Below are positions 18,381-26,587 of a stretch of DNA of 64,000 nucleotides, in pieces (the stretch's first letter is position 1; every line of letters begins with the position of its first letter). A program made the position numbers and the translations under genes. Source of the stretch: Streptomyces violascens (GTDB lineage: Bacteria; Actinomycetota; Actinomycetes; Streptomycetales; Streptomycetaceae); the NCBI RefSeq assembly GCF_014649955.1, contig NZ_BMUA01000001.1:62001-126000 (forward strand). The letters are read 5' to 3'. The notes under the pieces were generated by a model. It worked only from the letters and a program-made list of their open reading frames with translations, was not told the DNA's origin and searched no databases.

Positions 18381-18578
18381 CCTTCGCCTGTGCGGGTCCA
18401 CCTGCGGCCCCGGGAGGCCGCCGACGGACAGCAAGCGCATCAGTTCTCTGCATATTGGTCCAAATGATCACAATTAGTGACGTTTTCTGGGTGCCCCTCG
18501 TTGCAGAGATGACAGGTTCCGCACTCCCCCGAGGCAGGCCTGTCACCCCACTCTGACCCACTGAACGGGAGTAACACC

Positions 18579-19010
18579 GTGATCAAGAAGATTCTCGCCG
18601 GGGCGGCCTTCGCCACCGCCGCCACGATGGCCATCGCCGCTCCCGCCTCGGCGCAGACCCCGAAGCCCAAGCCCAACACCACCCCCATGACCACACTCCA
18701 GATCCCCACCGCCACACTCCAGAGCATCCTCGCCGCCGCTGCGGCGCAGGGCCCGACCGCGAGCGGCACCGGTGCCATGAACAGCATGGGCGCCTCGGAC
18801 TTCGCCACCCGTAACGGCAACACCTCGATCGCGGGTGAGGCGGGCGGCATCCTCAACACCTACGGCGCCTCACTCATCAACGTCGACCTGCGCTGCGCGG
18901 TACCGCTGCCCGAGGGTGAGGGCATCGGCGGACACGCCCTCGGTGGCCCCAAGGCCTCCTGCAACGTCGCACCCGTCGACCAGTACCAGGCCCCGCAGAA
19001 GCTCCTCTGA
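18579..19010 (+). CDS. small secreted protein, copy B (longer paralogue)
   Basis: 143 residues from GTG 18579 with CGGGAG upstream. Signal peptide VIKKILAGAAFATAATMAIA cleaved near ASA/Q. A 45-residue Thr/Pro/Ala-rich insert follows (QTPKPKPNTTPMTTLQIPTA ...). The C-terminal ~72 residues match copy A almost residue for residue: DFATRNGNTSIAGEAGGILN, LRCAVPLPEGEGIGGHALGG, KASCNVAPVDQYQAPQKLL. Two conserved Cys. The insert could be a spacer exposing the conserved domain. Monocistronic with its own promoter block and a degenerate terminator. Confidence 0.72.
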   Translation: MIKKILAGAAFATAATMAIAAPASAQTPKPKPNTTPMTTLQIPTATLQSILAAAAAQGPTASGTGAMNSMGASDFATRNGNTSIAGEAGGILNTYGASLINVDLRCAVPLPEGEGIGGHALGGPKASCNVAPVDQYQAPQKLL

Positions 19011-19038
19011 CCGCCATCAACTGCTGAACCCCGGCCCA

Positions 19039-19062
19039 CAGCCCCCTGCCACGCAGGGGCTG
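19039..19062. terminator. degenerate terminator of copy B
   Basis: Same hairpin as after copy A, CAGCCCC(C)TG / CAGGGGCTG around CCACG, with one bulged C. Confidence 0.55.
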
Positions 19063-19492
19063 CGGGCCGTGCGCACGCCCGGGTCCCGTGGGCAGGTCAC
19101 CACGCCCCACATCACACACTGGACGACCGGCTCAGGCGAGCCTCTGCGAACGGCCAGGACCACGACGTACAACCCGGGGCAATGGATCCCACCACAGAGC
19201 CGCCGCAACAGGCCCAACAGACAGCAGCCTGCACGGCCCTGTCGGCTCGACGAGGGGTGACCACTTCCCGCACCATGCGCCAACTGGGGATTTCATCCCC
19301 GCGGTTGGAGTTTGGCTGCGGCGAGCCGTGAGGTCACTCATAGCGAGGTGGATCTGGCTTCGGAGCTGCACCGACACGAGACGCAGGGGACGGCCATCAC
19401 CTTCCTTCGTTTTCCTTCGTTCAGGCGGTCCTCCCGTCCAGGGCCGCCTGGCGGGAGGTGACCGGAAATAACTTCGTCGCGCCACCGTCGCC

Positions 19493-20176
19493 TTGGGGGC
19501 CGCCTGCTCCGCCACCGTCTCCCCGTCACCGCCACCGTCCTCGCGCCGACCGCCGTCTCCCCGCCTGTCCCAGCGCCGGCCATCCTCCGACGCGCAGCTG
19601 CCAGCGCCCCAGTCGAGCCCGGCTTCCGACCTGCAGGCCCGGCCGGGGGGCGCACCGGCGGCCCTGCAGAACGGTCCCGGCCCGTAGCCCAAGTGCACGG
19701 TCCAGACCCAGCTGCCCGCCGGATCCCGCCACTTCGGCAACGACCACGGCCAGCCGCTGCCGTACCCCACGTGCACGCCAGGCGCCCTGAATCCGAACGT
19801 CATCCCGGCCTCGCTGAAGTCGACGATCTGCAAGCCTGGCTACACCACGACGATCCGCCCGACCTCCTCCATCACCGGCGCGGAGAAAACGGCCAAACGC
19901 CAAGTCGTACAGCTACACCGGCGGCCTCCATGACGCCGAGGTCGACCACCTCATCTCCCTGGAGGTCGCCGGCGACCCCAACGCCCCCCGCAACCTGCGG
20001 GTCGAACCGCCATCACCGGGACACAAGGCAGGCGCGGGCCCCAACAATCCCCCAAGGACGCCGTCGAGCCCGAACTCCACACTGCGATCTGCTCCGGTGA
20101 AACACAGCTCGCCACGGCGCAGCAGGCGATCGCGACCACCTGGTCGACCGCCCTGGCCAAACTCGGCCTCAGCTAA
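19493..20176 (+). pseudogene. secreted protein gene with stop and two frameshifts
   Basis: Three frames in series reproduce a Streptomyces secreted protein of unknown function. Frame 2 gives CTVQTQLPAGSRHFGNDHGQ, CTPGALNPNVIPASLKSTIC and IRPTSSITGAEKTA. After ~19893 another frame gives SYTGGLHDAEVDHLISLEVA, GDPNAPRNLRVEPPSPGHKA. After ~20047 it returns as KDAVEPELHTAICSGETQLA, AQQAIATTWSTALAKLGLS and TAA 20174-20176. A TAG at 19685-19687 additionally interrupts the N-terminal part. The D-x-E-x-D-H-L-I-x-L segment recalls HNH-like folds. Non-functional. Confidence 0.7.
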
Positions 20177-20744
20177 GCCCGGAGCCGGGTCTCGTCAGCG
20201 GCACGGGTCGGATGGCCCCACGCCGAGGGCCGCGCTTCGGGCCTCGTAGCCGATATGCGGGCCGGCGGGCGATTTCGTGCTCATTCGCTGCCACCGCAGG
20301 CGGATCGCAGAGCCGGAGTGGAGCGTCGACGAGTGGACTGTGCCGCGAGTTCGCTGAACTCACCCCCCTGTGCGGACCGTTGCCGCTACCGCGGTGGTGT
20401 CAATCCGAGTGTGCGGATCAGGTCGTGCATGTCGGCCTCGTAGAGCTTGGACGGTTCGGTGACCTGATGACGCAGGTGCCCGTAGATTTCCAAGGGTGAG
20501 CAGTCCGTGCATCCGGCTCCACGGGCGCAGGCAGAGGGCTACGGCTGCGGGTGGCAGGCCGGGGAACGAGTCGCGGGCAAGGTGGCCAGGCAGGGCTGGA
20601 AGTCGGGGCAGGCGTAGCCGAAACCCTCCTGGGCGGCGGTGGCCTCGGGCCAGACCGAGGCCACCGACCCCACCCACCTGGCCGCCGAACTCGGCCCCGT
20701 CCCCAAGCTCCTCTCGGCACAAGCGGCTTGGCTCAGATTCGAGT
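20177..20744. other. decayed DNA with one minus-strand C-terminal remnant
   Basis: No complete gene. Minus strand 20395-20500 reads SPLEIYGHLRHQVTEPSKLY then EADMHDLIRTLGLTPPR before a stop. This looks like the tail of a lost gene, with no recognisable family and no continuation upstream. Confidence 0.35.
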
Positions 20745-20862
20745 CGAAGAAGGCGATGAACGCCCGCGGTATGTCGAGTCCGGACCGCACCGAGGCGGTG
20801 CTGGTCGTCCTGTGTGAGCCCGAACCCTCTCCGCAAGCCGCGCAGCCGCGGCCTCCTCAACT
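20745..20862 (+). repeat. direct repeat copy 1, gene remnant
   Basis: Shares ~118 bp with 21581-21697. The plus frame reads WLRFESKKAMNARGMSSPDR then TEAVLVVLCEPEP. The S-K-x-x-M-x-x-R-G-x-x-S-P-D-x-x-E-A pattern is reminiscent of C-termini of phage terminase-like ATPases. Both copies lack everything upstream. Confidence 0.5.
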
Positions 20863-20979
20863 AGATCAGGACTTCTCGGCGCGCCATCGTGCGGTTTTGG
20901 TGGTATTTAATCTAATTTTCGTGACTGTAAGGAATCGATCTGCCACGGATCGCACACACTCCACTCCATTGGAGATCAC

Positions 20980-21261
20980 ATGAACACGCTTCGCAAGGCT
21001 GCGGTCTTGGTCGCCGCCCTCGGCAGCCTCGGAATGCTGGCCACCGGCACGGCCCAGGCACACGACGGCGGGAAAGGCGGCGACCGCTTCAACATCGGGC
21101 AGAGCAGCAACTGCAAGTCACACGACCTGAACGTCGACGTCCTCGGCCAAGTCGGCATCCTCAACGGCCTGGGCGGCAACCTCCTGAACGGCGAGGGCAA
21201 CGCGGGTGCTCAGGAGACCCACTTGGGTTCGAGCATGGGCTGCAGCAACACCGCCTTCTGA
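20980..21261 (+). CDS. small secreted two-cysteine protein
   Basis: 93 residues. Signal peptide MNTLRKAAVLVAALGSLGML with cleavage after AQA (residue ~27). Mature part RFNIGQSSNCKSHDLNVDVL then GQVGILNGLGGNLLNGEGNA, ending MGCSNTAF, with two Cys. ATG 20980 has GGAG at good spacing. The upstream 90 bp are AT-rich and promoter-like, and a strong hairpin follows. Different family from the 17571/18579 pair but the same type: Gly/Asn-rich, two Cys, secreted, own transcription unit. Possibly a surface or aerial-hypha protein (inference only). Confidence 0.7.
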   Translation: MNTLRKAAVLVAALGSLGMLATGTAQAHDGGKGGDRFNIGQSSNCKSHDLNVDVLGQVGILNGLGGNLLNGEGNAGAQETHLGSSMGCSNTAF

Positions 21262-21332
21262 GCCAGGGCTACCGCAACTCAGGGCTGCCGCCTGGCAACT
21301 GGCCACAGCCTTGAACCTCTGACCCAGGCAAG

Positions 21333-21381
21333 CGTCCCCTCCCCTCACAGCGGACATCTCCACGCTGCGAGGGGAGGGACG
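21333..21381. terminator. terminator after the two-cysteine protein
   Basis: Stem CGTCCCCTCCCCTCACAGCG / CGCTGCGAGGGGAGGGACG, about 18 pairs with one bulge and one mismatch, 10-nt loop. Confidence 0.7.
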
Positions 21382-21390
21382 GGCGAGACC

Positions 21391-21525
21391 GTCCCTCCAA
21401 AAGAGCTACACCCAATTGGTTTGCGGCTCACGCCTGAGGCCGAGGCGAGAGACGTGGCCCGCCCCCACATGGGCGGGGAGGACGCCCCGTCGCAAGTGCG
21501 GTGGGTGTAGCTCCTTTGGAGGGAC
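21391..21525. repeat. 135-bp element with 24-bp inverted termini
   Basis: Arms 21391-21414 and 21502-21525 (GTCCCTCCAAAAGAGCTACA... / ...TGTAGCTCCTTTGGAGGGAC) match at 23 of 24 positions. The interior holds a further perfect hairpin CCCGCCC / GGGCGGG (21458-21477). MITE-like structure, but no target-site duplication is obvious. Confidence 0.75.
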
Positions 21526-21580
21526 TGGCCGAGCCGGGACTTCGGCAAAACGATCGCGAGAGCTACGGCTGCTCGCCGGC

Positions 21581-21697
21581 CGAAGAAGGCGATGAAGACC
21601 CGCGGCGCGTCGAGTCCGGACCGCGCCGAGGCGGTACTGCTCGCCCTGCACAAACCCGAACCCCTCCTCACCGCGCAACCGCGGCATCCTCAACCAA
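21581..21697 (+). repeat. direct repeat copy 2, gene remnant
   Basis: Second copy of the 20745-20862 sequence, reading KKAMKTRGASSPDRAEAVLL. It begins shortly after the 135-bp inverted-repeat element. No intact gene follows up to 22123. Confidence 0.5.
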
Positions 21698-22123
21698 CCA
21701 CAGCGGTCGACGAAATCACGAACGACCGCGCGTTCCTCCTGCGAGCTGGCCCGCCGCCACCTTCGGCACCCAGACCTCGGCACGGTGGCCGCGGCGACCA
21801 CGCCGACTCGTTGCCCCGGTGAGCTTCACTTCCTCGACAGCCTCAGCCGAAACGATCGCGTCTGTCATCAGGTGTCAATTCCCATTCGCGGATCCACCAT
21901 TGACGGTACGGGCCTCCCGAAGCTGCTGTTCGAAGTAGCACGTCCGAGTTCACGACAAGCACCGACAGCAGCCTCCGCGGCCCACGATGTGCTCGGCTCC
22001 GAGCATGGACGAAGTACCGCCAGCCTGCCCAAACGCCAAAGGATCAGGTGGCTCAAGGCTTCGCTGGTCTGAATGTTGAAGGGCAGTGAAGGCTCGTGAT
22101 CCGTACTCTGGCACGCTGTTCCG

Positions 22124-22693
22124 GTGGACGCTCTCATCGGCACTCAAGTACCTCGTCGGCGACTGACTGATCCGGCTTCGGCAGTCGCAGCTTTGGAGCA
22201 GGCTGTCCCCGGCCTCGCCCTGCTTCGCCGCACGTCGTCGGCCGGCATCGACTGGGCACGGGTCGAGGAGTGCCTGACCACGGAGCTGCCCTCGGACTAC
22301 AAGCTGCTTGCCAACAGCTACCCGTCCTTGGCCTTCGGTGACTTCCTTTACACCGGCTTCCCGAACCCCGGGCAGGAGAAGGCCTGGTCGGAGGACACCG
22401 AAGACCTTGAGATCCTCGCCGAGTGGTGTGCGGACGCAGAGATGTCCATTCCTCTGCACCCCTTTCCCGCCCCTGGAGGCCTGCTGCCCTGGGCCACGTC
22501 GTACCAGGGCGACTACTTCCTCTGGAACACCACAGGGTCCGGTCCCGACGAATGGACTGTCACCGTGGCCTCGCGCAACGGCGGCTGGTGGCACTACACC
22601 GGAGGCGCGGTCCAGTTCCTCGCTGACCTGATCAGCGGAGCTTTGGAACTGTGGGAGCTGCCGTTGGTACGGCCACACGCCGCGGCCGCCTGA
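22124..22693 (+). CDS. SMI1/KNR4 (SUKH) family protein
   Basis: 189 residues from GTG 22124. The SUKH fold core is visible: IDWARVEECLTTELPSDYKL then LANSYPSLAFGDFLYTGFP, and later FLWNTTGSGPDEWTVTVASR. SUKH proteins are widespread, often as immunity proteins against secreted or contact-delivered nuclease/deaminase toxins, often as orphans. No toxin gene lies next to it here. It sits alone with a terminator downstream. Confidence 0.8.
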   Translation: MDALIGTQVPRRRLTDPASAVAALEQAVPGLALLRRTSSAGIDWARVEECLTTELPSDYKLLANSYPSLAFGDFLYTGFPNPGQEKAWSEDTEDLEILAEWCADAEMSIPLHPFPAPGGLLPWATSYQGDYFLWNTTGSGPDEWTVTVASRNGGWWHYTGGAVQFLADLISGALELWELPLVRPHAAAA

Positions 22694-22770
22694 GCGACCG
22701 ACGGCTCTACGACGCGCTCGTGTTCACTGTGTCGTCACACACGAAGAGACCCTCCGGTCCAGGGGCGGAC

Positions 22771-22805
22771 CGAAAGGGGCCACCCAAGTGAGTGGCCCCG
22801 TTTCG
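22771..22805. terminator. terminator after the SUKH gene
   Basis: CGAAAGGGGCCAC / GTGGCCCCGTTTCG with 8-nt loop and one bulged G. Confidence 0.7.
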
Positions 22806-23120
22806 GGCAACGCTGCTCTATTGCTTGCCAGGCGTCACATTGAATTCTGACGGCGTGACGGCTGGGGAGCCCAAGACGTTATCCCTGGGATACCTGTCCG
22901 GAACGGTCTCGGCCGCATGGTCGCGCTCCACTGGTTTTGGCGGCTCTGCGTAGATGTGCGAGCGCGTGTTGGGCGAGAAGTAGGCCAACTACGCGATGGC
23001 ATGGGGCGCCAGCAGCGCCGAGACGATCGCGACGGCTCTTCGCGCGCCGCTGGACCGAGGCCGGGCCGTACGGGCCGCCGGCCTTCGCTCGTGTTCCGGA
23101 ACGCGGAGCTGGTGTGACGG
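22806..23120. other. no gene seen
   Basis: A weak plus-strand segment (ANYAMAWGASSAETIATALR, preceded by an in-frame TAG) may be a remnant. Otherwise nothing. Confidence 0.4.
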
Positions 23121-24038
23121 TCAGGGAGCCAGGACGATTTTGCCTCGGGTGTGGCCCTGTTCGAGCTGCGTGAACGCGGCGTGGATCTCGTCCAGCGGGA
23201 ACACCTTCGCGATCGGCACCTCCAACGCCCCGTCCGCGACCAGCGACGCCAGCTCCGCCACGACCTCGATGTCGGCTGCGGACGCGCTCCCTTCCGCCTT
23301 CACCCCGTGTTCCTCGACGGCCTGGAAGTCGATGATCGTGTCGATCCGCGCGGCAGACACCCCCAAGTCGAGCGCCAGCTTCACATAGCCCTCGCCGTAG
23401 GTGTCGATGAATGCGTCGATCCCGTCGGTGGTCTTGCGCAGCCGGTCGGCCAGGCCGCTGCCGTAGGCGATCGGTGTGACGCCGTGGGAGGCGAGCCAGG
23501 AGTGGTTGGCCGGGCTCGCGATGCCGATCACCTCGGCTCCGGCGTGCCTGGCCAGTTGGACGGCGATGGAACCCACACCGCCCGCGGCCCCGGACACCGC
23601 CACCGTGTCGCCCGGCTTCAGTTCCACCGCGCGCACCGCCGCATAGGCCGTGGTCCCGGCGACGTACAGCGAACCCGCCACCTCCCAGGGAACGCCCGCG
23701 GGCCTCGGCGCAAGCTCCGCGACCTTCGCGACCACATACTTGGCGTGACTGGCGCGCAGGTCGGTGAATCCGAGAACCTCGTCACCGACCGCGAACTGCT
23801 CGACCCCGTCGCCGACGTCCACCACGATCCCCGCCAGGTCGCTGCCCTGCCCCGAAGGGAAAGTAGCCGGCCAGCGATCGTGCAACACCCCCTCACGAAT
23901 CTTCGCCTCGCCCGGGTTGATGCCCGCAGCCTTCACCCTGACCAGCACTTCTCCGGCCGCGGGCTCGGCAAGCGGCACGTCCTCCAACCGCAGAACGTCG
24001 ATCCCGCCGTACTCGTCGAACCGCACCGCTTTCGGCAT
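23121..24038 (-). CDS. NADP-dependent quinone-type oxidoreductase (MDR superfamily)
   Basis: 305 residues from ATG 24038 with AAGGAG upstream; further upstream codons are unlikely. Zinc-free medium-chain reductase: N-terminal MPKAVRFDEYGGIDVLRLED, GINPGEAKIREG, cofactor motif SGAAGGVGSIAVQLARHAGA, and C-terminal DEIHAAFTQLEQGHTRGKIV. The structural-zinc Cys cluster is absent, as in quinone oxidoreductases. Cytoplasmic, substrate unknown. No co-transcribed partner: the next gene downstream is on the plus strand and the upstream hydrolase is truncated. Confidence 0.9.
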   Translation of the reverse strand: MPKAVRFDEYGGIDVLRLEDVPLAEPAAGEVLVRVKAAGINPGEAKIREGVLHDRWPATFPSGQGSDLAGIVVDVGDGVEQFAVGDEVLGFTDLRASHAKYVVAKVAELAPRPAGVPWEVAGSLYVAGTTAYAAVRAVELKPGDTVAVSGAAGGVGSIAVQLARHAGAEVIGIASPANHSWLASHGVTPIAYGSGLADRLRKTTDGIDAFIDTYGEGYVKLALDLGVSAARIDTIIDFQAVEEHGVKAEGSASAADIEVVAELASLVADGALEVPIAKVFPLDEIHAAFTQLEQGHTRGKIVLAP

Positions 24039-24161
24039 GGCCTGCTCCTTGTGTGCCCGTCGTGGATGACTCTGCTCCCTCAACAGCGCGCGGACCGTCC
24101 GTATGCCCATGGGGAGGGCCACCCGTCCAAGGCCCACATCCACGAGGCGGGGCGCCGAAGG

Positions 24162-24695
24162 CTACGGGCGGCGCCGACCGCGCAGATGGTCGTCGATCAG
24201 GGCGAGGGTCGCCCCGGACTGCTCGATGTGGGGCAAGTGACCTGCCTCTGGGACTACCTGGAGTCGGGCGTCGCCGAAGGCGGCCGCGTAGGCGGCGCCG
24301 TAGGCCGGCGTGACGATCCGGTCGCTCTCCCCCCAGAGCAGGAGCGCCGGTACGCGTACGCGCCCAAGGCGGCGCAGCAGCTTGGGGTCGGGCATGTACG
24401 GCTCACCGGCAAGGATCCTCATCGTCTCCATGTAGGCCCGGCGGGCGGCGAATTGCTCCGGCGGGACGGTGGCGGGGTCCACGTAGTAGCGAGCCGAGTC
24501 GTGCCAGGCGTGGTCGGCGATGCCGCGCGCGTCGAGGCCGAAGAAGTCCCGCATCGGCTCGCCCTCGACGCGTACGCCCACCGCGTCGATGAGGACGAGG
24601 TCCGTGATGATGCCGGCGGTGTCCCGTACCGCCATCTCTGCGGCAATCCAGCCTCCGAGTGAGGAGCCCACCACGAGGACGTCGCGAGCCCGCAT
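24162..24695 (-). pseudogene. alpha/beta hydrolase lacking its N-terminal third
   Basis: 177 codons beginning at the nucleophile elbow VVGSSLGGWIAAEMA, with Asp in LLWGESDRIV and His in EAGHLPHIEQ, so the catalytic triad remains. The ~80 residues before the elbow (strands b1-b4, oxyanion loop) are missing and upstream sequence is unrelated. The ATG at 24695 is simply the first available one, without ribosome site. I regard it as a 5'-deleted pseudogene; a short functional protein is unlikely. Confidence 0.65.
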
Positions 24696-25122
24696 CAGCG
24701 GTCCGGCTGCTCGACGGTGTCAGCCCGGGATCCTCCGCGGCGCGGTGCCGTACTTCCTCACTGCTGTCCCAGCCGAACCACTAGACCGGTTCGGCCGTCG
24801 ACTCCGGGTCGTCCAGGGCCAGCTGGCGCATCCGCGGGTTCGGGTCCTCGGCTTACCCGAGCAGTCCCGTGCGGGGGAAGTTCGGATGACCGCCGCGGTG
24901 ACACAGGCGGACGGCTGCCCGAGGACGTCCTGTTCGTGAGGGACGCCCCGGAAACCGACGCGCTCGGCCGCACGCGTACGGCATGTCCGCGGTGCTCGTC
25001 ACCTCGCTGCCCCGGCCCGGCCGTCCTGCCCTCGCGGATCTCCACGACCTGCCGTCTCGGCAAGCTGGCGGCCCACCTCAACCACCATGGGCGTGCAAGA
25101 CGTTGGCGCCTTCAGGCGCGGG
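24696..25122 (-). other. decayed region with leucine-rich/HEAT-like remnant
   Basis: Minus strand around 24790-24850 reads AEDPNPRMRQLALDDPEST, typical of bacterial leucine-rich-repeat-variant proteins, but stops flank it. Nothing else recognisable. Confidence 0.4.
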
Positions 25123-25701
25123 TCATCTCCCGGGGGCGCCGGCCCTCAGGCCGTCCATGACGAGGTCCATGAGCCGACTCGCCCGTGACTGCCAGTCTCC
25201 GTGCGGGTCGATCTGCCAGAGCCCGGCGATGGCGAGCAGGAAGTCGTCGGAGGTGACCCCGGGCCGGATGGCGCCCGCGTCCTCGTTCGCCCGGAGCAGG
25301 AGCTCGACGGCCGAGCTCACCGCGTCGTAGCCGAGTCCTGCCAGGCTGCCGCGCGAACAGGTGGCCTTGCGCAGGGCGTCGGCAAGGCCGGCCTTGGCCA
25401 CGGCGTACTGGGCCAGGCGGTCCATCCACTCCCGCAGCGCCCGGTCGGGCGGGCAGGTTTCGAGCAGCTGGGACGCGGCGTCGGACACCTGCTGGACTTC
25501 GTAGCGGTACACCTCGAGGACGAGCGCCTCGCGGTTGGGGAAGTTGCGGTAGAACGTGCCCTGTCCGACGCCCGCCTTCTTCGCGATCGAGCTCAACGGC
25601 GCGTCGGCCGAGCACGTCAGTTCGGTCAGCGCCACTTCCAGGATGCGCTCGCGATTGCGTTGCGCGTCCGAGCGCAGTCGTGCGTCCCTGTTCTGCCGCA
25701 C
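25123..25701 (-). CDS. TetR-family regulator of the molybdenum hydroxylase operon
   Basis: 192 residues from GTG 25701, chosen because GGAAGGAAG lies just upstream; an in-frame start at 25734 is the alternative. N-terminal HTH: RERILEVALTELTCSADAPL, SSIAKKAGVGQGTFYRNFPN, REALVLEVYR. The C-terminal domain resembles the SbtR-like group (LAQYAVAKAGLADALRKATC). Divergent from the molybdenum hydroxylase genes across 295 bp. Two palindromes at 25745-25788 between them form an obvious operator, so autoregulation and repression of the operon are likely. Confidence 0.9.
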   Translation of the reverse strand: MRQNRDARLRSDAQRNRERILEVALTELTCSADAPLSSIAKKAGVGQGTFYRNFPNREALVLEVYRYEVQQVSDAASQLLETCPPDRALREWMDRLAQYAVAKAGLADALRKATCSRGSLAGLGYDAVSSAVELLLRANEDAGAIRPGVTSDDFLLAIAGLWQIDPHGDWQSRASRLMDLVMDGLRAGAPGR

Positions 25702-25744
25702 TCGTCTTCCTTCCGCGCATCCCGCCGAGGACACCCTTGCTAAG

Positions 25745-25788
25745 CGGACAGCCGTCCGTTAGGTTCACCGTCAGCGGACAGCTGTCCG
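25745..25788. promoter_or_regulatory. double palindromic TetR operator
   Basis: CGGACAGCTGTCCG (25775-25788, perfect) and CGGACAGCCGTCCG (25745-25758, one pair broken), with centres exactly 30 bp apart, about three helical turns. Each is followed by a similar GGTT/GGGCTCACC tail, so the unit is itself duplicated. Lies 44 bp upstream of the TetR start and 208 bp before the first operon gene. Confidence 0.75.
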
Positions 25789-25996
25789 GTTGGGCTCACC
25801 ATAGCGGCAGCACGAGGCCTGCGTGGACCGCCGGTCGCTCTCGCGTCCGCCCCGCTCCGCCCTCACACCGAGGCCGCCCGAGCCGACTCCCTCACGCACA
25901 GCGCCACCGTTCACGCACCGCCCGCCGCCACGCCGTCGGCATCAGGGCCCGCGCCACGAAGCCCGCCGCGTACCCCTACGGGAAAGAAGGCTGATC

Positions 25997-26587
25997 ATGG
26001 CCCCATCGACGTCCAGTGCCATCACACTCACCGTCAACGGCGAAAAGCACACGCTGCCCGTCGACCACCGCACCACCCTGCTCGACGCGCTGCGCGATCG
26101 CCTCGATCTGACCGGCACCAAGAAGGGCTGCGACCAAGGCCAGTGCGGCGCCTGTACGGTCCTGATCGACGGGCGCCGGGCGGTGTCCTGCCTCCAGCTC
26201 GCGGTGGCCGCCGAAGGCCGCGAGATCACCACCATCGAAGGCGTGGCGCAGGATGGTCAACTGCACCCGGTGCAACAGGCCTTCCTCGATCTCGACGGCT
26301 ACCAGTGCGGCTACTGCACCCCGGGCCAGATATGTTCCGCGATCGCGGTGATCCAGGAACACGCCGCGGGATGGCCGAGTGCCGCGACCGCCGATGTGCG
26401 GCCCGCGGCGGGGGTGCCGGCACTCACGGCCGACGAGATCCGCGAGCGGATGAGCGGCAACCTGTGCCGTTGCGGAGCGTACGTGTCGATCGTGCGGGCG
26501 GTGGCCAGGGCGGCCGAACCCGCGCAGGCCCCACCGGGCACGGCGGACGCCTCCGTCGGCCCGGCCGGATCGGGTGTGGCGGCGTGA
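25997..26587 (+). CDS. molybdenum hydroxylase 2Fe-2S subunit (PaoA/XdhA-like)
   Basis: 196 residues. Electron-transfer subunit with the plant-ferredoxin cluster KGCDQGQCGACTVLIDGRRA (Cys at C-x4-C-x2-C, fourth Cys in VSCLQLA) and the second 2Fe-2S domain QCGYCTPGQICSA ... NLCRCGAYVSIV. ATG 25997 has AGAAGG upstream. No Tat or Sec signal precedes the ferredoxin domain, unlike E. coli PaoA. The stop overlaps the next start (GTGA), so translation is coupled. First gene of the operon. Confidence 0.93.
   Translation: MAPSTSSAITLTVNGEKHTLPVDHRTTLLDALRDRLDLTGTKKGCDQGQCGACTVLIDGRRAVSCLQLAVAAEGREITTIEGVAQDGQLHPVQQAFLDLDGYQCGYCTPGQICSAIAVIQEHAAGWPSAATADVRPAAGVPALTADEIRERMSGNLCRCGAYVSIVRAVARAAEPAQAPPGTADASVGPAGSGVAA

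Larger units (their letters stand above)
17440..19070 (+). repeat. tandem duplication of a secreted-protein gene with its promoter and terminator
   Basis: Block A (~17440-17925) and block B (~18430-19070) align across ~130 bp of upstream DNA (TGACCCAC..GAA.GGGAG before the GTG), the coding region and the downstream CCGCCATCAACTGCTGAACC plus hairpin. Start codons are 1008 bp apart. B carries an extra ~45-codon segment after the signal peptide. Non-coding conservation indicates a recent duplication. Confidence 0.85.

Noticed and set aside
17571..19010. rodlin or chaplin assignment for the secreted pair
   Set aside because: General size and signal peptide fit, but chaplin-domain and rodlin motifs known to me are absent.
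18301..21525. telomere-type palindromes
   Set aside because: Streptomyces telomeres show many packed short palindromes at a DNA end; here there are isolated long hairpins amid genes.
23151..24662. 503-codon plus-strand open frame
   Set aside because: Runs antisense to both the quinone reductase and the hydrolase, which are clearly the coding frames.
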